A stretch of DNA of 64,000 bases from Saprospira grandis (GCF_027594745.1 NZ_CP110854.1:186001-250000), one strand, 5' to 3'. Positions 50,209-58,130 are shown, numbered from the stretch's first letter. Notes: generated by a model from the letters alone, not told the origin. A program made the numbers and translations.

Positions 50209-50337
50209 TTAATTAGCGTGCTTGCTGTTTTTCCAACTGAGGTGAATTTGGCGCATAGCGGGATAGTGGGCAAAGCATGGGCTTTGTCCGGCTAGGGCTG
50301 TGGCGGCATCCTGTATAAGGTTGGAAAAATGAAGCAT
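50209..50337 (-). CDS. possible small protein (42 residues)
   Basis: A 42-residue frame from ATG 50337 to TAA at 50209: it begins MLHFSNLIQDAATALAG, has one Cys (QSPCFAHYPAM) and ends in a basic HLSWKNSKHAN. No domain is recognised. Support: it ends before a strong minus-strand terminator and nothing else in the 1.2-kb gap between the PorP-like gene and rlmN is transcribed leftward. A longer overlapping frame in another register (50213-50407) is less protein-like. It may be related to the small gene at 49695. Confidence 0.4.
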   Translation of the reverse strand: MLHFSNLIQDAATALAGQSPCFAHYPAMRQIHLSWKNSKHAN

Positions 50338-50578
50338 AGTTAATTTTTGGGGGGTGATCCCGATAAATTACGATTGCCAAACTGCGGGGGATGGGATTCA
50401 GTTCCAAGCTAGGGAAAAGTTTTTTTTAGCTAAGCGAAAACCTAAAACACAAAAATCTATTTATCAATAACTTCTGAAAAATATTTTTTTTTCAAATAGG
50501 CTAAATGAAAACTATGGCCTTCTTATCTCTCCTCTGGAGTTAATCAGGAAAAAGCTAGTCTGCCCCAAGAATAATCCG

Positions 50579-50586
50579 TACCTTTG
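50579..50586 (+). promoter_or_regulatory. promoter -7 box for rlmN
   Basis: TACCTTTG matches TAnnTTTG and lies 20 bases before the rlmN start, which implies a very short leader. The -33 element is not clear. Confidence 0.5.
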
Positions 50587-50605
50587 GGCCTCAAATTTAA
50601 CTACA

Positions 50606-51652
50606 ATGGGCTTACAACAAGATATTCGACTATTAGAAATGGAGGACCTACTCGCCTATTTTAAAGCGAAAGGCGCTCCCAAATTTAGAGCTAAACAAGT
50701 TTTTGAATGGCTGTGGAAAAAAGGCGCTCACAGCTTTGCCGAAATGACGAACCTCTCTAAAAAATTGCGCGAACAATTAGAGGAGGATTTCTGTATCCGC
50801 CCCATTACCCTCGATATGGAGCAGCGCTCCAATGATGGCACCATCAAAAATCGCTTTCGCCTACATGATGGCCACCTCATCGAATCGGTGCTGATTCCCG
50901 TCCCTAGCCAAAACCGCTTTACGGTCTGCATTTCTTCTCAGGTGGGTTGTAGCCTGAGCTGTAGTTTCTGCGCTACGGGCAAAATGAAGCGCCTGCGCAA
51001 TCTAGATGCTCCCGAAATTTATGATCAGGTCCTTTTGGTCAACCGCCAATGCGAAGAAACTTACGGCCACCCCATTACCAATGTGGTTTATATGGGCATG
51101 GGCGAACCTCTACTCGCCTATCGGCCCGTCCTCAAAAGTGTGGAGTTGCTGACAGCTCCCTGGGCCTTGGATATGGCCCCTCGCCGCCTCACGATTAGCA
51201 CGGCGGGCATTGCCAAAATGATCAAACGCCTAGCCGATGATGGCATCCGAACCAATCTGGCCCTCTCCCTGCATGCTGCCGACGATAGTAAGCGAAATGA
51301 AATTATGCCTATTAATGAGCAAAATAATCTAGAAACGCTCATCGAGGCCCTGCAATATTTCTATGAGCAGACCAAAGACAGCAAACTGACCTTTGAGTAC
51401 ATCGCTTTCAAGGATTTTAATGATAGCATAGAGGATGCCCAAAAATTGCTGGCCCTCTGCCAACAATTGCCCAAGGTGAAGGTCAATATTATTGAGTATA
51501 ATCCCGTGGAGGGCGTCACTCTAACCAAAGCCGCTGCCGAAAAAATTGACCGCTTTTCAGAATACCTCAACCGTAGAGGGGTGCCCTGTACCGTCCGCCG
51601 CTCTAGAGGAAAAGATATTGATGCCGCCTGCGGCCAATTGGCCAATAAGTAG
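50606..51652 (+). CDS. rlmN: 23S rRNA/tRNA A2503/A37 methyltransferase RlmN
   Basis: A 348-residue radical-SAM enzyme that adds a methyl group to C2 of adenosine 2503 in 23S rRNA and of A37 in some tRNAs. The iron-sulfur cluster motif is GCSLSCSFCATG with Cys115, Cys119 and Cys122. The methyl-carrying cysteines are also present: Cys108 (TVCISSQ, seven residues before the cluster, as in E. coli) and the C-terminal one in DIDAACGQL. GMGEPLLAY and LSLHAADD are standard SAM-binding parts. Length is slightly below the E. coli enzyme (384). It is a single gene with a -7 box close upstream. Confidence 0.96.
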   Translation: MGLQQDIRLLEMEDLLAYFKAKGAPKFRAKQVFEWLWKKGAHSFAEMTNLSKKLREQLEEDFCIRPITLDMEQRSNDGTIKNRFRLHDGHLIESVLIPVPSQNRFTVCISSQVGCSLSCSFCATGKMKRLRNLDAPEIYDQVLLVNRQCEETYGHPITNVVYMGMGEPLLAYRPVLKSVELLTAPWALDMAPRRLTISTAGIAKMIKRLADDGIRTNLALSLHAADDSKRNEIMPINEQNNLETLIEALQYFYEQTKDSKLTFEYIAFKDFNDSIEDAQKLLALCQQLPKVKVNIIEYNPVEGVTLTKAAAEKIDRFSEYLNRRGVPCTVRRSRGKDIDAACGQLANK

Positions 51653-51671
51653 TTGTTTTTAACTGTATTTT

Positions 51672-51789
51672 GGGGCCTCCCGCAGCAAGCTGCGGGCGCT
51701 ACGCTTTGGGGCTCGCAGGTCTGCTCGGCCCTGCGCAGGCTTCGCCTGCTTGGTCTGGCCTGACGGCCACCCCGCCGCATCGCTAGGCC
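51672..51789 (+). repeat. interspersed repeat, subfamily b (copy 17)
   Basis: GGGGCCTCCCGCAG at the left and CGCATCGCTAGGCC at the right, starting 19 bases after the rlmN stop. It is trailed to about 51880 by the module CGGTTACTCCCTTTGGTCAT ... GACTAAAGTCC shared with copy 11. Confidence 0.85.
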
Positions 51790-51920
51790 AGTCGCTTCGC
51801 TCCTATACTGCCGCATCGGTTACTCCCTTTGGTCATCGAGCTGCTGACTAAAGTCCTTGCTGTGACCAGCTCCTTCTAAAGGCAGTTAGCTATAGGCCCA
51901 TGGCAAAGCCCATGGACCCA

Positions 51921-51954
51921 AAAGGATCAAAACTGAAGTTTTGATCCTTTTTTT
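51921..51954. terminator. bidirectional terminator far downstream of rlmN
   Basis: AAAGGATCAAAACT pairs perfectly with AGTTTTGATCCTTT with a 2-base centre, then TTTT. It lies 270 bases after rlmN and after repeat copy 17, so a transcript may include the repeat. Confidence 0.8.
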
Positions 51955-52079
51955 ATGCGCTGTTTAAAATTTTGTGTTTCGCCTTTTTGCTGCTTTCAGA
52001 CAGCGCTCTAAAGAGGATCTTTGGACAAGCTCCTTCTCTGCCACAACTACTTAGCAAACCCCTGTATATCAACCTTTCA
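51955..52079. other. gene-free spacer
   Basis: No ORF with coding character and no clear repeat between the terminator and the array-2 flank. It contains the sequence GACAAGCTCCTTCTCTGCC, with no recognised function. Confidence 0.3.
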
Positions 52080-52144
52080 GGCCCTTTAGGGCTGACTCCA
52101 TTGGATTCGCCTAGGGGCTTGTTCCTAGGTGACTATTGGCCAAA
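52080..52144 (-). repeat. flank shared with tandem array 1, copy 2
   Basis: In reverse complement it reads ATTTGGCCAATAGTC, CCTAGGAACAAGCCCCTAGG, ATCCAATGGAGTCAGCCC and ends GGGCC, matching 27650-27718 nearly base for base. It lies on the equivalent side of array 2. Confidence 0.8.
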
Positions 52145-52271
52145 TCCTAGCCAGCTAAACGCCCAAATTTTATACAGGCAGACAACATCCTAAACCCTCC
52201 TTTTTTTAGGCCCAATTGTTAGGAATAAGTTAATTAAGGGATTCGACGAACTTATTATTTAATAGCCATGA

Positions 52272-52646
52272 GCTAGCTTTTTGTTAGCTCGACCTAGCCT
52301 TTTACTTGCTCGACCTAGCTTTTTACTTGCTCGACCTCTCTTTTTGCTTGCTCGACCTCCCTTTTTACTTGCTCGACCTAGCTTTTTGCTTGCTCGACCT
52401 AGCCTTCTACTTGCTCGACCTAGCCTTCTACTTGCTCGAGCTAGCCTTCTACTTGCTCGACCTCCCTTTTTGCTTGCTCGACCTCCCTTTTTGCTTGCTC
52501 GACCTCCCTTTTTGCTTGCTCGACCTAACTTTTTACTTGCTCGACCTCCCTTTTTGCTTGCTCGACCTCCCTTTTTACTTGCTCGACCTCCCTTTTTGCT
52601 TGCTCGAGCTAGCTTTTTGCTTGCTCGACCTCCCTTTTTACTTGCT
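52272..52646 (-). repeat. 21-bp tandem array 2, about 18 units
   Basis: About eighteen copies of a 21-base unit (plus strand CTCGACCTNNCTTTTTRCTTG). Read on the minus strand the unit is AAGTAAAAAG+CTAGGTCGAGC. It shares AGTAA, GCTAGGTC and GAG with the unit of array 1 in the same order. Units vary more than in array 1. There are no unique spacers. Confidence 0.95.
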
Positions 52647-52678
52647 TTTCAGGTCCAGCAGGCGGCGAAGCCGCCGCA

Positions 52679-52872
52679 GGCTGAGGGATGGGCAGCAGTG
52701 GCCGCAGGCCAGACCGAGACAGCGAAGCTGGCGAAGGGCCGAGCGAATAGCGAGCTGCGAGACAGCCCGACCCGCCCAATAATTCATGAGGGTTTTAACC
52801 CTCATTTTGTATAAGCTCGCAAAGCGATGCCGCTTTGCGCTGGGTTTCAACCCGGCGGAAGGGGCAGCCCCC
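52679..52872 (-). repeat. interspersed repeat, subfamily a, with nested hairpins (copy 18)
   Basis: GGCTGAGGGATGG at the low end and GGGGCAGCCCCC at the high end, but about 80 bases of other hairpins are inserted near the high end: ATGAGGGTTTTAACCCTCAT (52786-52805) and CGCTGGGTTTCAACCCGGCG (52838-52857). The terminal pairing is kept. Confidence 0.8.
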
Positions 52873-53001
52873 AAAAAAAGAAAACTTAAAGACTTTAATT
52901 TTTCGGATATATCCTGTATAATGAGAGCAGAAAATTAAGGCCTAGAAATAAACATAGCTAGACCAAAGACATTATACATATAACCAAAACATCTCTATCT
53001 A

Positions 53002-53772
53002 ATGATGAATAAAAGAACATTTTTGAAACGTTCGGCTACCCTAGCCTTGGGGGCCAGTTTGAGTCCTTTATTTTTGCAATCTTGCCAAGAAGAAGGGCCA
53101 AAAAAAGAGGGCGAGCCCCAAAAAGAAGAGGCCACAGGCGGTTTAGCTGAATTTGTATTGCCGGCTTTGCCCTATGCGGCCGATGCCCTTTTGCCCCATA
53201 TTGATACGGAGACCATGAACATCCATCATGGCAAGCATCATGCGGGTTATGTAAAGAAATTGAATGCGGCTTTGGCGGATAATCCCTTGCAGAAAGAGGC
53301 CAATAATTTGGAGGACCTTTTGGGTCGTTTAGAAGACAAAGAGGAGCATACTGCTTTGCGCAACAATGGCGGTGGGCACTACAACCACAGCTTATTTTGG
53401 ACCAATATGAGCCCAGAGGGCGGAGGAACGCCAGAGGGGGAATTTGGGCAAGCTTTGGCCCAGGCCTTTGGTTCTTTTGAGAACTTTGCCAAAGAATTTA
53501 AGGCCGCAGCTGCTAGTCGATTTGGTTCGGGCTGGGCTTGGTTGGCTGTAAATGCAAAAAAAGAGCTCTATATTTGCAGCACGCCTAATCAAGATAACCC
53601 CTTGATGGTCAAAATTGTAGAGCAGGCTGGTCAGCCTATTTTGGGTCTAGATGTTTGGGAACATGCCTACTACCTTAACTATCAGAACCAACGAAAAGCA
53701 TATATTAACTCTTTTTTCAATATTATTAACTGGTCGGCAGTGAGCCAAAACTGGTCAAACATCGTTAAATAA
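53002..53772 (+). CDS. exported, lipid-anchored Fe/Mn superoxide dismutase
   Basis: A 256-residue enzyme that converts superoxide to oxygen and peroxide. The N-terminus is unusual for the family: NKRTFLKRSATLAL resembles a Tat signal (KR for RR), and SPLFLQSC is a lipobox with Cys28, followed by a Glu/Lys-rich linker to about 48. The SOD domain then has all metal ligands: NIHHGKHHAGYV, NGGGHYNHSLFW, and DVWEHAYYLNYQNQR near the end (Asp and His). The protein is probably anchored outside the cytoplasm. It is followed 6 bases later by the VanY-like gene, so the two form an operon. Confidence 0.93.
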   Translation: MMNKRTFLKRSATLALGASLSPLFLQSCQEEGPKKEGEPQKEEATGGLAEFVLPALPYAADALLPHIDTETMNIHHGKHHAGYVKKLNAALADNPLQKEANNLEDLLGRLEDKEEHTALRNNGGGHYNHSLFWTNMSPEGGGTPEGEFGQALAQAFGSFENFAKEFKAAAASRFGSGWAWLAVNAKKELYICSTPNQDNPLMVKIVEQAGQPILGLDVWEHAYYLNYQNQRKAYINSFFNIINWSAVSQNWSNIVK

Positions 53773-53778
53773 GAGAGA

Positions 53779-54669
53779 TTGAAAAAGAGAATACTTAGCG
53801 GACTGGGGGGCATAGGTTTATTGGTAGCCTGTACCCCTACGGTTGGCCCAGAAGAGGAGCAGCAGCCTCAAGAATTGATTCAGTCTGCCATAGACAGCAG
53901 TGCAGAAAAAGAAGAACAAGACAGCCTTAGCCTTTTGGAGCAATTGGACAGCAGTGGGCTGCGGATATCGCCCAAGGCTAGTGCAGAAGAACGTGCCAAG
54001 ATTATGGAAATCATTAGCAAGGAATACCTGATGGGCCAGTTTAATCCGGCCACAGACCAACGTTTTGAGCGGATAGAGCGTCAGTATTTGGTCTATCCAG
54101 AGCGAAAAATCTTTATTCGGAAGGAGGCCATGGCCAAATTCAAGGAGATGCAAGCTCGGGCCAAGGAAGATGGGATTGCGCTAAAAATCATGTCGGCTAC
54201 CCGTCCATTTAATGTGCAAAAAGCCATTTGGGAGCGAAAATGGCGAGGAGAGCAAAGAGTGAACGGAAAATTTGTTCCTCAGGATGCGCCTCAGAAAGCC
54301 AAGGCCGAGCAGATTTTGGAGTGGAACTCTATGCCGAGTACATCTAGGCATCATTGGGGGACTGACATTGACATAAACAACATAAATCCAGCCTATTGGC
54401 TCAAGGGGCAGGGGGCCAAAGAGTACGCTTGGTTAGTGGCTCATGCTGCCGAATTTGGTTTTTGTCAGGTCTATTCTGCGGGCCGTCCTTACGGTTATCA
54501 GGAAGAAAAATGGCATTGGTCTTATATTCCTTTGGCTAAAGAGTTCACAAATCAGTACAAAAAGTACATTAAGGATCAAGACATCCACGGATTCTTAGGG
54601 GCCGAGGCCGCAGCAGAGATTGAAGTTGTTAAAAAGTATGTATTGGGGATCAACCCAGACTGTCTTTAA
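53779..54669 (+). CDS. VanY/DdcY-like D-Ala-D-Ala carboxypeptidase lipoprotein (M15B)
   Basis: A 296-residue lipoprotein that starts at TTG 53779. No other start leaves its signal (MKKRILSGLGGIGLLVAC) intact. A Glu/Gln/Asp-rich linker runs to about 75. The peptidase M15B domain (about 110-250) carries the zinc ligands in STSRHHWGTDIDIN (His and Asp) and EEKWHWSYIPLA (His), with the substrate Arg in MSATRPFN. It trims the last D-Ala from peptidoglycan stem peptides in the periplasm. It is co-transcribed with the superoxide dismutase gene 6 bases upstream. Weak TTG initiation suggests translational coupling. Confidence 0.9.
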   Translation: MKKRILSGLGGIGLLVACTPTVGPEEEQQPQELIQSAIDSSAEKEEQDSLSLLEQLDSSGLRISPKASAEERAKIMEIISKEYLMGQFNPATDQRFERIERQYLVYPERKIFIRKEAMAKFKEMQARAKEDGIALKIMSATRPFNVQKAIWERKWRGEQRVNGKFVPQDAPQKAKAEQILEWNSMPSTSRHHWGTDIDINNINPAYWLKGQGAKEYAWLVAHAAEFGFCQVYSAGRPYGYQEEKWHWSYIPLAKEFTNQYKKYIKDQDIHGFLGAEAAAEIEVVKKYVLGINPDCL

Positions 54670-54785
54670 AATAGCTTGCTGAACTTGTTGTTGGCCAGCC
54701 CAACTATCAAAATACAAAAAGCCCTTATTGCCAAAATGGAGGTGCTTTAATTTACAAACAAGTTCATTTAAAAGCTTAACCTAAG

Positions 54786-55514
54786 ATGCTTTCAGAAAAC
54801 GACATCCAACAACTAGAAGACTATCAGTACAACCGTCTTTCTTCTAGCGAACGCAAGGCCATTGAAAAGCGAATGAAAGAAGATCGCGCCTATAAAAAAG
54901 AAGCCAAGGCTTATCTTCGTCTTTATCAGGGCTTTCAGATTGATAAACTCAGCACTGATATGGAACGTTGGGATAAAGAGCAGCAGCTCCCCCAATTTTT
55001 CCAGCTAAAACATCTGGCGGTAGCGGCTAGTGTTTCGCTCTTTATTGCCTTAGGGGCCTATCTCTTTCAGCAACAGACGAGCAGCCCAGCCAACTATGCC
55101 CATTTTTATGAGGCCTACAAGCCCTTAAACCTACTCTCTAGAGGGGGGGAAGGGGGCTTAGACAGCCAGCTCATATTGAAGGCCCAGACGCTTTATAAGG
55201 AGAAAAAATACGCTCAGGCAATTCCTCTTTTGGCCCAATGCCCAAAGACAGACTGCCAATTGATGCAAGGCATTGCTCTACTAGAAACCCAAAAAGAAAA
55301 TGAAGCAAAAGCCATTTTTCGGGAACTTAGTCGAGAACAATCTATTTCTTTAGAAAAACAGCAGATTGCAAGTTGGTACTTGGCACTGACTTTGGTAAAA
55401 ACAGAAGAGTGGACCGCAGCCGAAAAAGAATTGGAGCATTTGCTACGTACTGCTAAAGAAGGTTACTATATTGAACAAGCTAAAGCATTGATGCAGCAGA
55501 TAAAAGCCAGATAA
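54786..55514 (+). CDS. membrane protein with anti-sigma-like N-terminus and TPR-like C-terminus
   Basis: A 242-residue protein with one membrane helix (HLAVAASVSLFIALGAYLF, about 76-94). The cytoplasmic N-terminus (ENDIQQLEDYQYNRLSSSERKAIEKRM) resembles Bacteroidota anti-sigma-like domains that lack zinc ligands. The periplasmic C-terminus has TPR-like helix pairs (LYKEKKYAQAIPLLAQCP, EWTAAEKELEHLL). No sigma factor gene is adjacent, so the regulatory role is uncertain. It is preceded by a 116-base gap from the VanY-like gene. Confidence 0.75.
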   Translation: MLSENDIQQLEDYQYNRLSSSERKAIEKRMKEDRAYKKEAKAYLRLYQGFQIDKLSTDMERWDKEQQLPQFFQLKHLAVAASVSLFIALGAYLFQQQTSSPANYAHFYEAYKPLNLLSRGGEGGLDSQLILKAQTLYKEKKYAQAIPLLAQCPKTDCQLMQGIALLETQKENEAKAIFRELSREQSISLEKQQIASWYLALTLVKTEEWTAAEKELEHLLRTAKEGYYIEQAKALMQQIKAR

Positions 55515-55709
55515 GTCGCTTAGGTCCTTAACTAAAATTGTTGATCTCTAGATTTTTTTTTATCTTTACTATTAAAAGAACTAGTTTCAGAGCAATGCTT
55601 TTGGCCCTAACTCATCTACTGAGTGCTAGCGACTATTTCGAAACAAAACTTATGCAGTTTGCGGGTCGCCAAAAAAATTCAATTGCAAAGTAAAACACCA
55701 ATCTATTCT

Positions 55710-56585
55710 ATGAGAAATCTTCGCCTCCCTAAAGAGTTAAAGCTTTTTGCGCTGATCGCTCTGCTGCTCGTCATGATTGTCGATAGCGCAGATGCCCAAA
55801 GAAGACGCAAAAAAGGTAGAAATAGTGGCCGTTTGGAAATCATGGAAAACCTTCCCGAGTTTTTCGTAAACGATAACCGCCTACCCGATTACCTCAAAAT
55901 GGTATATCGACGCGATGCGACTCGCCTAGCCCTTCGTTTGATTGACCGCGAGCAGCGGATGTCTAAGCAAACGATTATTGTCCCTGAAGAATTGGTCCAA
56001 GCCATTTATAATGCACTGGTGGCAGTTCGCCTAAGTGATTATGGGGCCATTCAGGACATTACCTCTAAATATTATGTGCGCACTTTTCCGCAGCCCAATG
56101 TGGAGAATATCATTTTGCTTGCCGAGCATGATGCCGACTGGCTAGAGCCGCTTAAGCGTCGTGCAGATACTACGGCTAGCCCTAGTATCAATAATATTAT
56201 TCGCAAGTATAATCTAGTCATGACCAATATGGTTTATCTGGATGAAGAGCGTGCAGGTCTTGTTTTACAGTCTCGCGAGTTTATCAATATGGCGGCTTTG
56301 GCTATGAAGTTCTATACTGAAGAAGGAATTGGTTCTATTGAAGAGACGCTTCCCTATGGAGATGGCAATGACATTAGCATTGAACGAACTAAAGAAGGCT
56401 GGGACTTGGTCTATAGCGTAAAGTTTGGTAACTGTGTCAATCAATGTCAGAAGGTGCATCGCTGGGAGTTTTCCATTGATGAAGGTGGTGAAGTTTCTTA
56501 CAAGGGGGACAAAGGCCATACGATTCCGCCTTGGTTGAGCCCAACGGCAGAAGCCAAAAAATATCCTGATGTCTTAAAGAATTAA
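55710..56585 (+). CDS. exported protein of unknown function
   Basis: A 291-residue protein from ATG 55710 (an earlier in-frame Met adds an implausible segment before the signal). Signal peptide LFALIALLLVMIVDSADAQ, then a basic stretch RRRKKGRN. The mature protein is alpha/beta: helices in LPDYLKMVYRRDATRLALRLID and LVQAIYNALVAVRLSDYG, and a C-terminal beta part (WDLVYSVKFGNCVNQCQKVHRWEFSIDEGG) with a CxxxC pair. I do not recognise the family. A location in the periplasm or at the cell surface is inferred. It is followed by a terminator. Confidence 0.75.
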   Translation: MRNLRLPKELKLFALIALLLVMIVDSADAQRRRKKGRNSGRLEIMENLPEFFVNDNRLPDYLKMVYRRDATRLALRLIDREQRMSKQTIIVPEELVQAIYNALVAVRLSDYGAIQDITSKYYVRTFPQPNVENIILLAEHDADWLEPLKRRADTTASPSINNIIRKYNLVMTNMVYLDEERAGLVLQSREFINMAALAMKFYTEEGIGSIEETLPYGDGNDISIERTKEGWDLVYSVKFGNCVNQCQKVHRWEFSIDEGGEVSYKGDKGHTIPPWLSPTAEAKKYPDVLKN

Positions 56586-56593
56586 GGCCTTAA

Positions 56594-56632
56594 AAAAAGA
56601 AAGCTATTGAGTATTACTCAATGGCTTTTTTT
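56594..56632 (+). terminator. terminator of the 55710-56585 gene
   Basis: AAAGCTATTGAGT pairs with ACTCAATGGCTTT (one wobble) with a 3-base loop, then TTTTTTT. It starts 9 bases after the stop. Confidence 0.85.
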
Positions 56633-56653
56633 CATTTTAATCTAAATTAAGCC

Positions 56654-57211
56654 ATGTTATCTAAGCAAAAGTTTCGTTATTTTTTGTTGCTGGCTCTTCC
56701 TATGCTCCTTTTACTTTTGGGCCTTGGCTACTATAATTATTTGCAGTTATCTTTGGCCCAACAACAGGCCGATATAGAAGAACAATGGCAGCATCTAGAA
56801 AAAGAATATGAGGAGCAATTGGGCCAGCTATTTAAGCGAGCCGAACTGCTTGCGCAAGAAGATAGGCAGGCCCAGAAACAGCTACAGCTAATTCGCCAAA
56901 AAGAGCAGGGACTCTATGAGGTAGATATAGAATCAAGCAGCAGTTTGGCCGATTTTGCCAAAACACAGGAGGAGATTCGGCTGGGGTTTCGTCAGTTTAT
57001 TATTGATTTTGAGATCCCTAGACTAAGCAGTGCTTTAGAGGATTTGCAATCAAGTAGCCAAAGCCAACAAAAGGAATACAATGATCTGATTGAGCATTAT
57101 AAGGAGCTACAGCAAGCTTTTCCCTATACGCTGCTGCAATGTTCTACCCCACTCTATTTTGAAAGCTACGATCCCTATGGTCGCCCTTCGGAGCGCTATC
57201 GATTGAAGTAG
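56654..57211 (+). CDS. LemA-like membrane protein (divergent)
   Basis: A 185-residue protein with one N-terminal membrane helix (YFLLLALPMLLLLLGLGYY) and a long coiled-coil body. Two parts recall LemA: after the helix, NYLQLSLAQQQADIEEQW with a following R-x-E-L-L (LemA has YNxLVxLRxxVxxAWxxI and RxDLIP), and near the end KEYNDLIEHYKELQQAFPYTLL (LemA: YNxAVxxYNxxxxxFP). Sequence is very divergent, so the assignment is tentative. The function of LemA proteins is poorly known. A subfamily c repeat begins 16 bases past the stop. Confidence 0.65.
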   Translation: MLSKQKFRYFLLLALPMLLLLLGLGYYNYLQLSLAQQQADIEEQWQHLEKEYEEQLGQLFKRAELLAQEDRQAQKQLQLIRQKEQGLYEVDIESSSSLADFAKTQEEIRLGFRQFIIDFEIPRLSSALEDLQSSSQSQQKEYNDLIEHYKELQQAFPYTLLQCSTPLYFESYDPYGRPSERYRLK

Positions 57212-57226
57212 TTTTTTGTTTGTTTT

Positions 57227-57357
57227 GGGGCCCGCGGCCGGCTAGCCTTCGGCTAGCTGGCCGCCGCTATGCTGCGGGGCTCACAGGGCTGTTCGGCCCT
57301 GCAGCCGCCTAGGGCGGCTTTGGTCTGGCCTGCGGCCACCCCTGCGCAGCGCTGGGC
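57227..57357 (+). repeat. interspersed repeat, subfamily c (copy 19)
   Basis: GGGGCCCGCGGCCGGCTAG at the left and GCGCAGCGCTGGGCC at the right. CGCTATGCTGCGG at the left can also pair with CGCAGCG at the right. It starts 16 bases after the LemA-like stop. Confidence 0.85.
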
Positions 57358-57361
57358 CAAA

Positions 57362-57400
57362 AGAAAAAAGCGAAACTTGCCCTGAGGGCAAGTTTCGCTT
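57362..57400 (-). terminator. terminator-like hairpin between repeats 19 and 20
   Basis: AAGCGAAACTTGCCC pairs perfectly with GGGCAAGTTTCGCTT, with a 3-base loop and a T-rich tract on the minus strand. It may end the leftward 57626-58108 transcript after repeat copy 20. Confidence 0.75.
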
Positions 57401-57506
57401 TGCGCAGAAGCGCCTGCGGGATTCCTTAGAGCATCTTCTGGGCGGGGATAAGGACTGCAGCGAGGAATACGCTCTTATCTGCGTCCTAGAGGCCCGAAGG
57501 GCCGCA

Positions 57507-57626
57507 GGCTGAGGGATAGTAGGCAGTGGCCCGCAGGGCCAGACCAAGGAGCCGAAGGCGACGCAGGGCCGAGCGAGCAGCGAGCTGCCGCATAGCCCGA
57601 CCCGAGCGAAGCGAGCGGGCAGCCCC
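57507..57626 (-). repeat. interspersed repeat, subfamily a (copy 20)
   Basis: GGCTGAGGGATAG at the low end and GGGCAGCCCC at the high end. Its high end coincides with the stop codon of the 57626-58108 gene. Copies 19 and 20 face each other around the hairpin at 57362-57400. Confidence 0.85.
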
Positions 57627-58108
57627 TAATAATAATTAATATAATAAAGGAAAAGCCCTGTTAGCTGGCCAAAAAGGCTTGTGAGGCTACTATTGAGTTT
57701 TCCTCTGAGCAACTCCTCATAGCTTTGGCCCTTTTTTGGGGGTTGTTTGGCGGCAATTAAGGCCCTAATTTTTTTGCGGGCTTGCGCATACTGCTGCCAA
57801 CTATACCAAGCCAGATAAATAGCTAAGACAAAAGGGAAACTTCTGGTTAAATCGACCTCCCAATAATTAAAAATCCAGATAGCGATAGGCAACATAATTG
57901 CGCCCTGTGCCAAGGCTGCCAAAAACTCTATGCCCTGAATCAGCAGAGTGTTTTCGCTAAACAACTTACGGTCTCCAGCCTTGACAAAAGGGATAGCCAA
58001 GAGCAAAAGCATAAAGCTAAAGACAATCTTAATCAGTAGCGCCAGCAAGTTACTAAAGACAGAAATGGCCAAAAGGCTAATAAAATAGGCAAATATAAGT
58101 TGAAGCAT
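57626..58108 (-). CDS. small integral membrane protein of unknown function
   Basis: A 160-residue protein from ATG 58108. The frame extends to 58159, but that part is the terminator of the upstream gene. Three or four membrane helices can be read: LIFAYFISLLAISVFSNLLAL, IVFSFMLLLLAIPFV, FLAALAQGAIMLPIAIWIF and FPFVLAIYLAWYSW. A basic cytoplasmic tail with RKKIRALIAAKQPPKKG follows. I do not recognise the family. It lies 50 bases after the 1651-residue gene, beyond its terminator. Confidence 0.65.
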   Translation of the reverse strand: MLQLIFAYFISLLAISVFSNLLALLIKIVFSFMLLLLAIPFVKAGDRKLFSENTLLIQGIEFLAALAQGAIMLPIAIWIFNYWEVDLTRSFPFVLAIYLAWYSWQQYAQARKKIRALIAAKQPPKKGQSYEELLRGKLNSSLTSLFGQLTGLFLYYINYY

Positions 58109-58130
58109 TTGAGCTTGTGTTTGGGCCAAA

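Noticed and set aside
52281..52814. Leu-Ala-Arg-Pro repeat protein across tandem array 2
   Set aside because: Same artefact of a 21-base period, and the frame runs on into an interspersed repeat.
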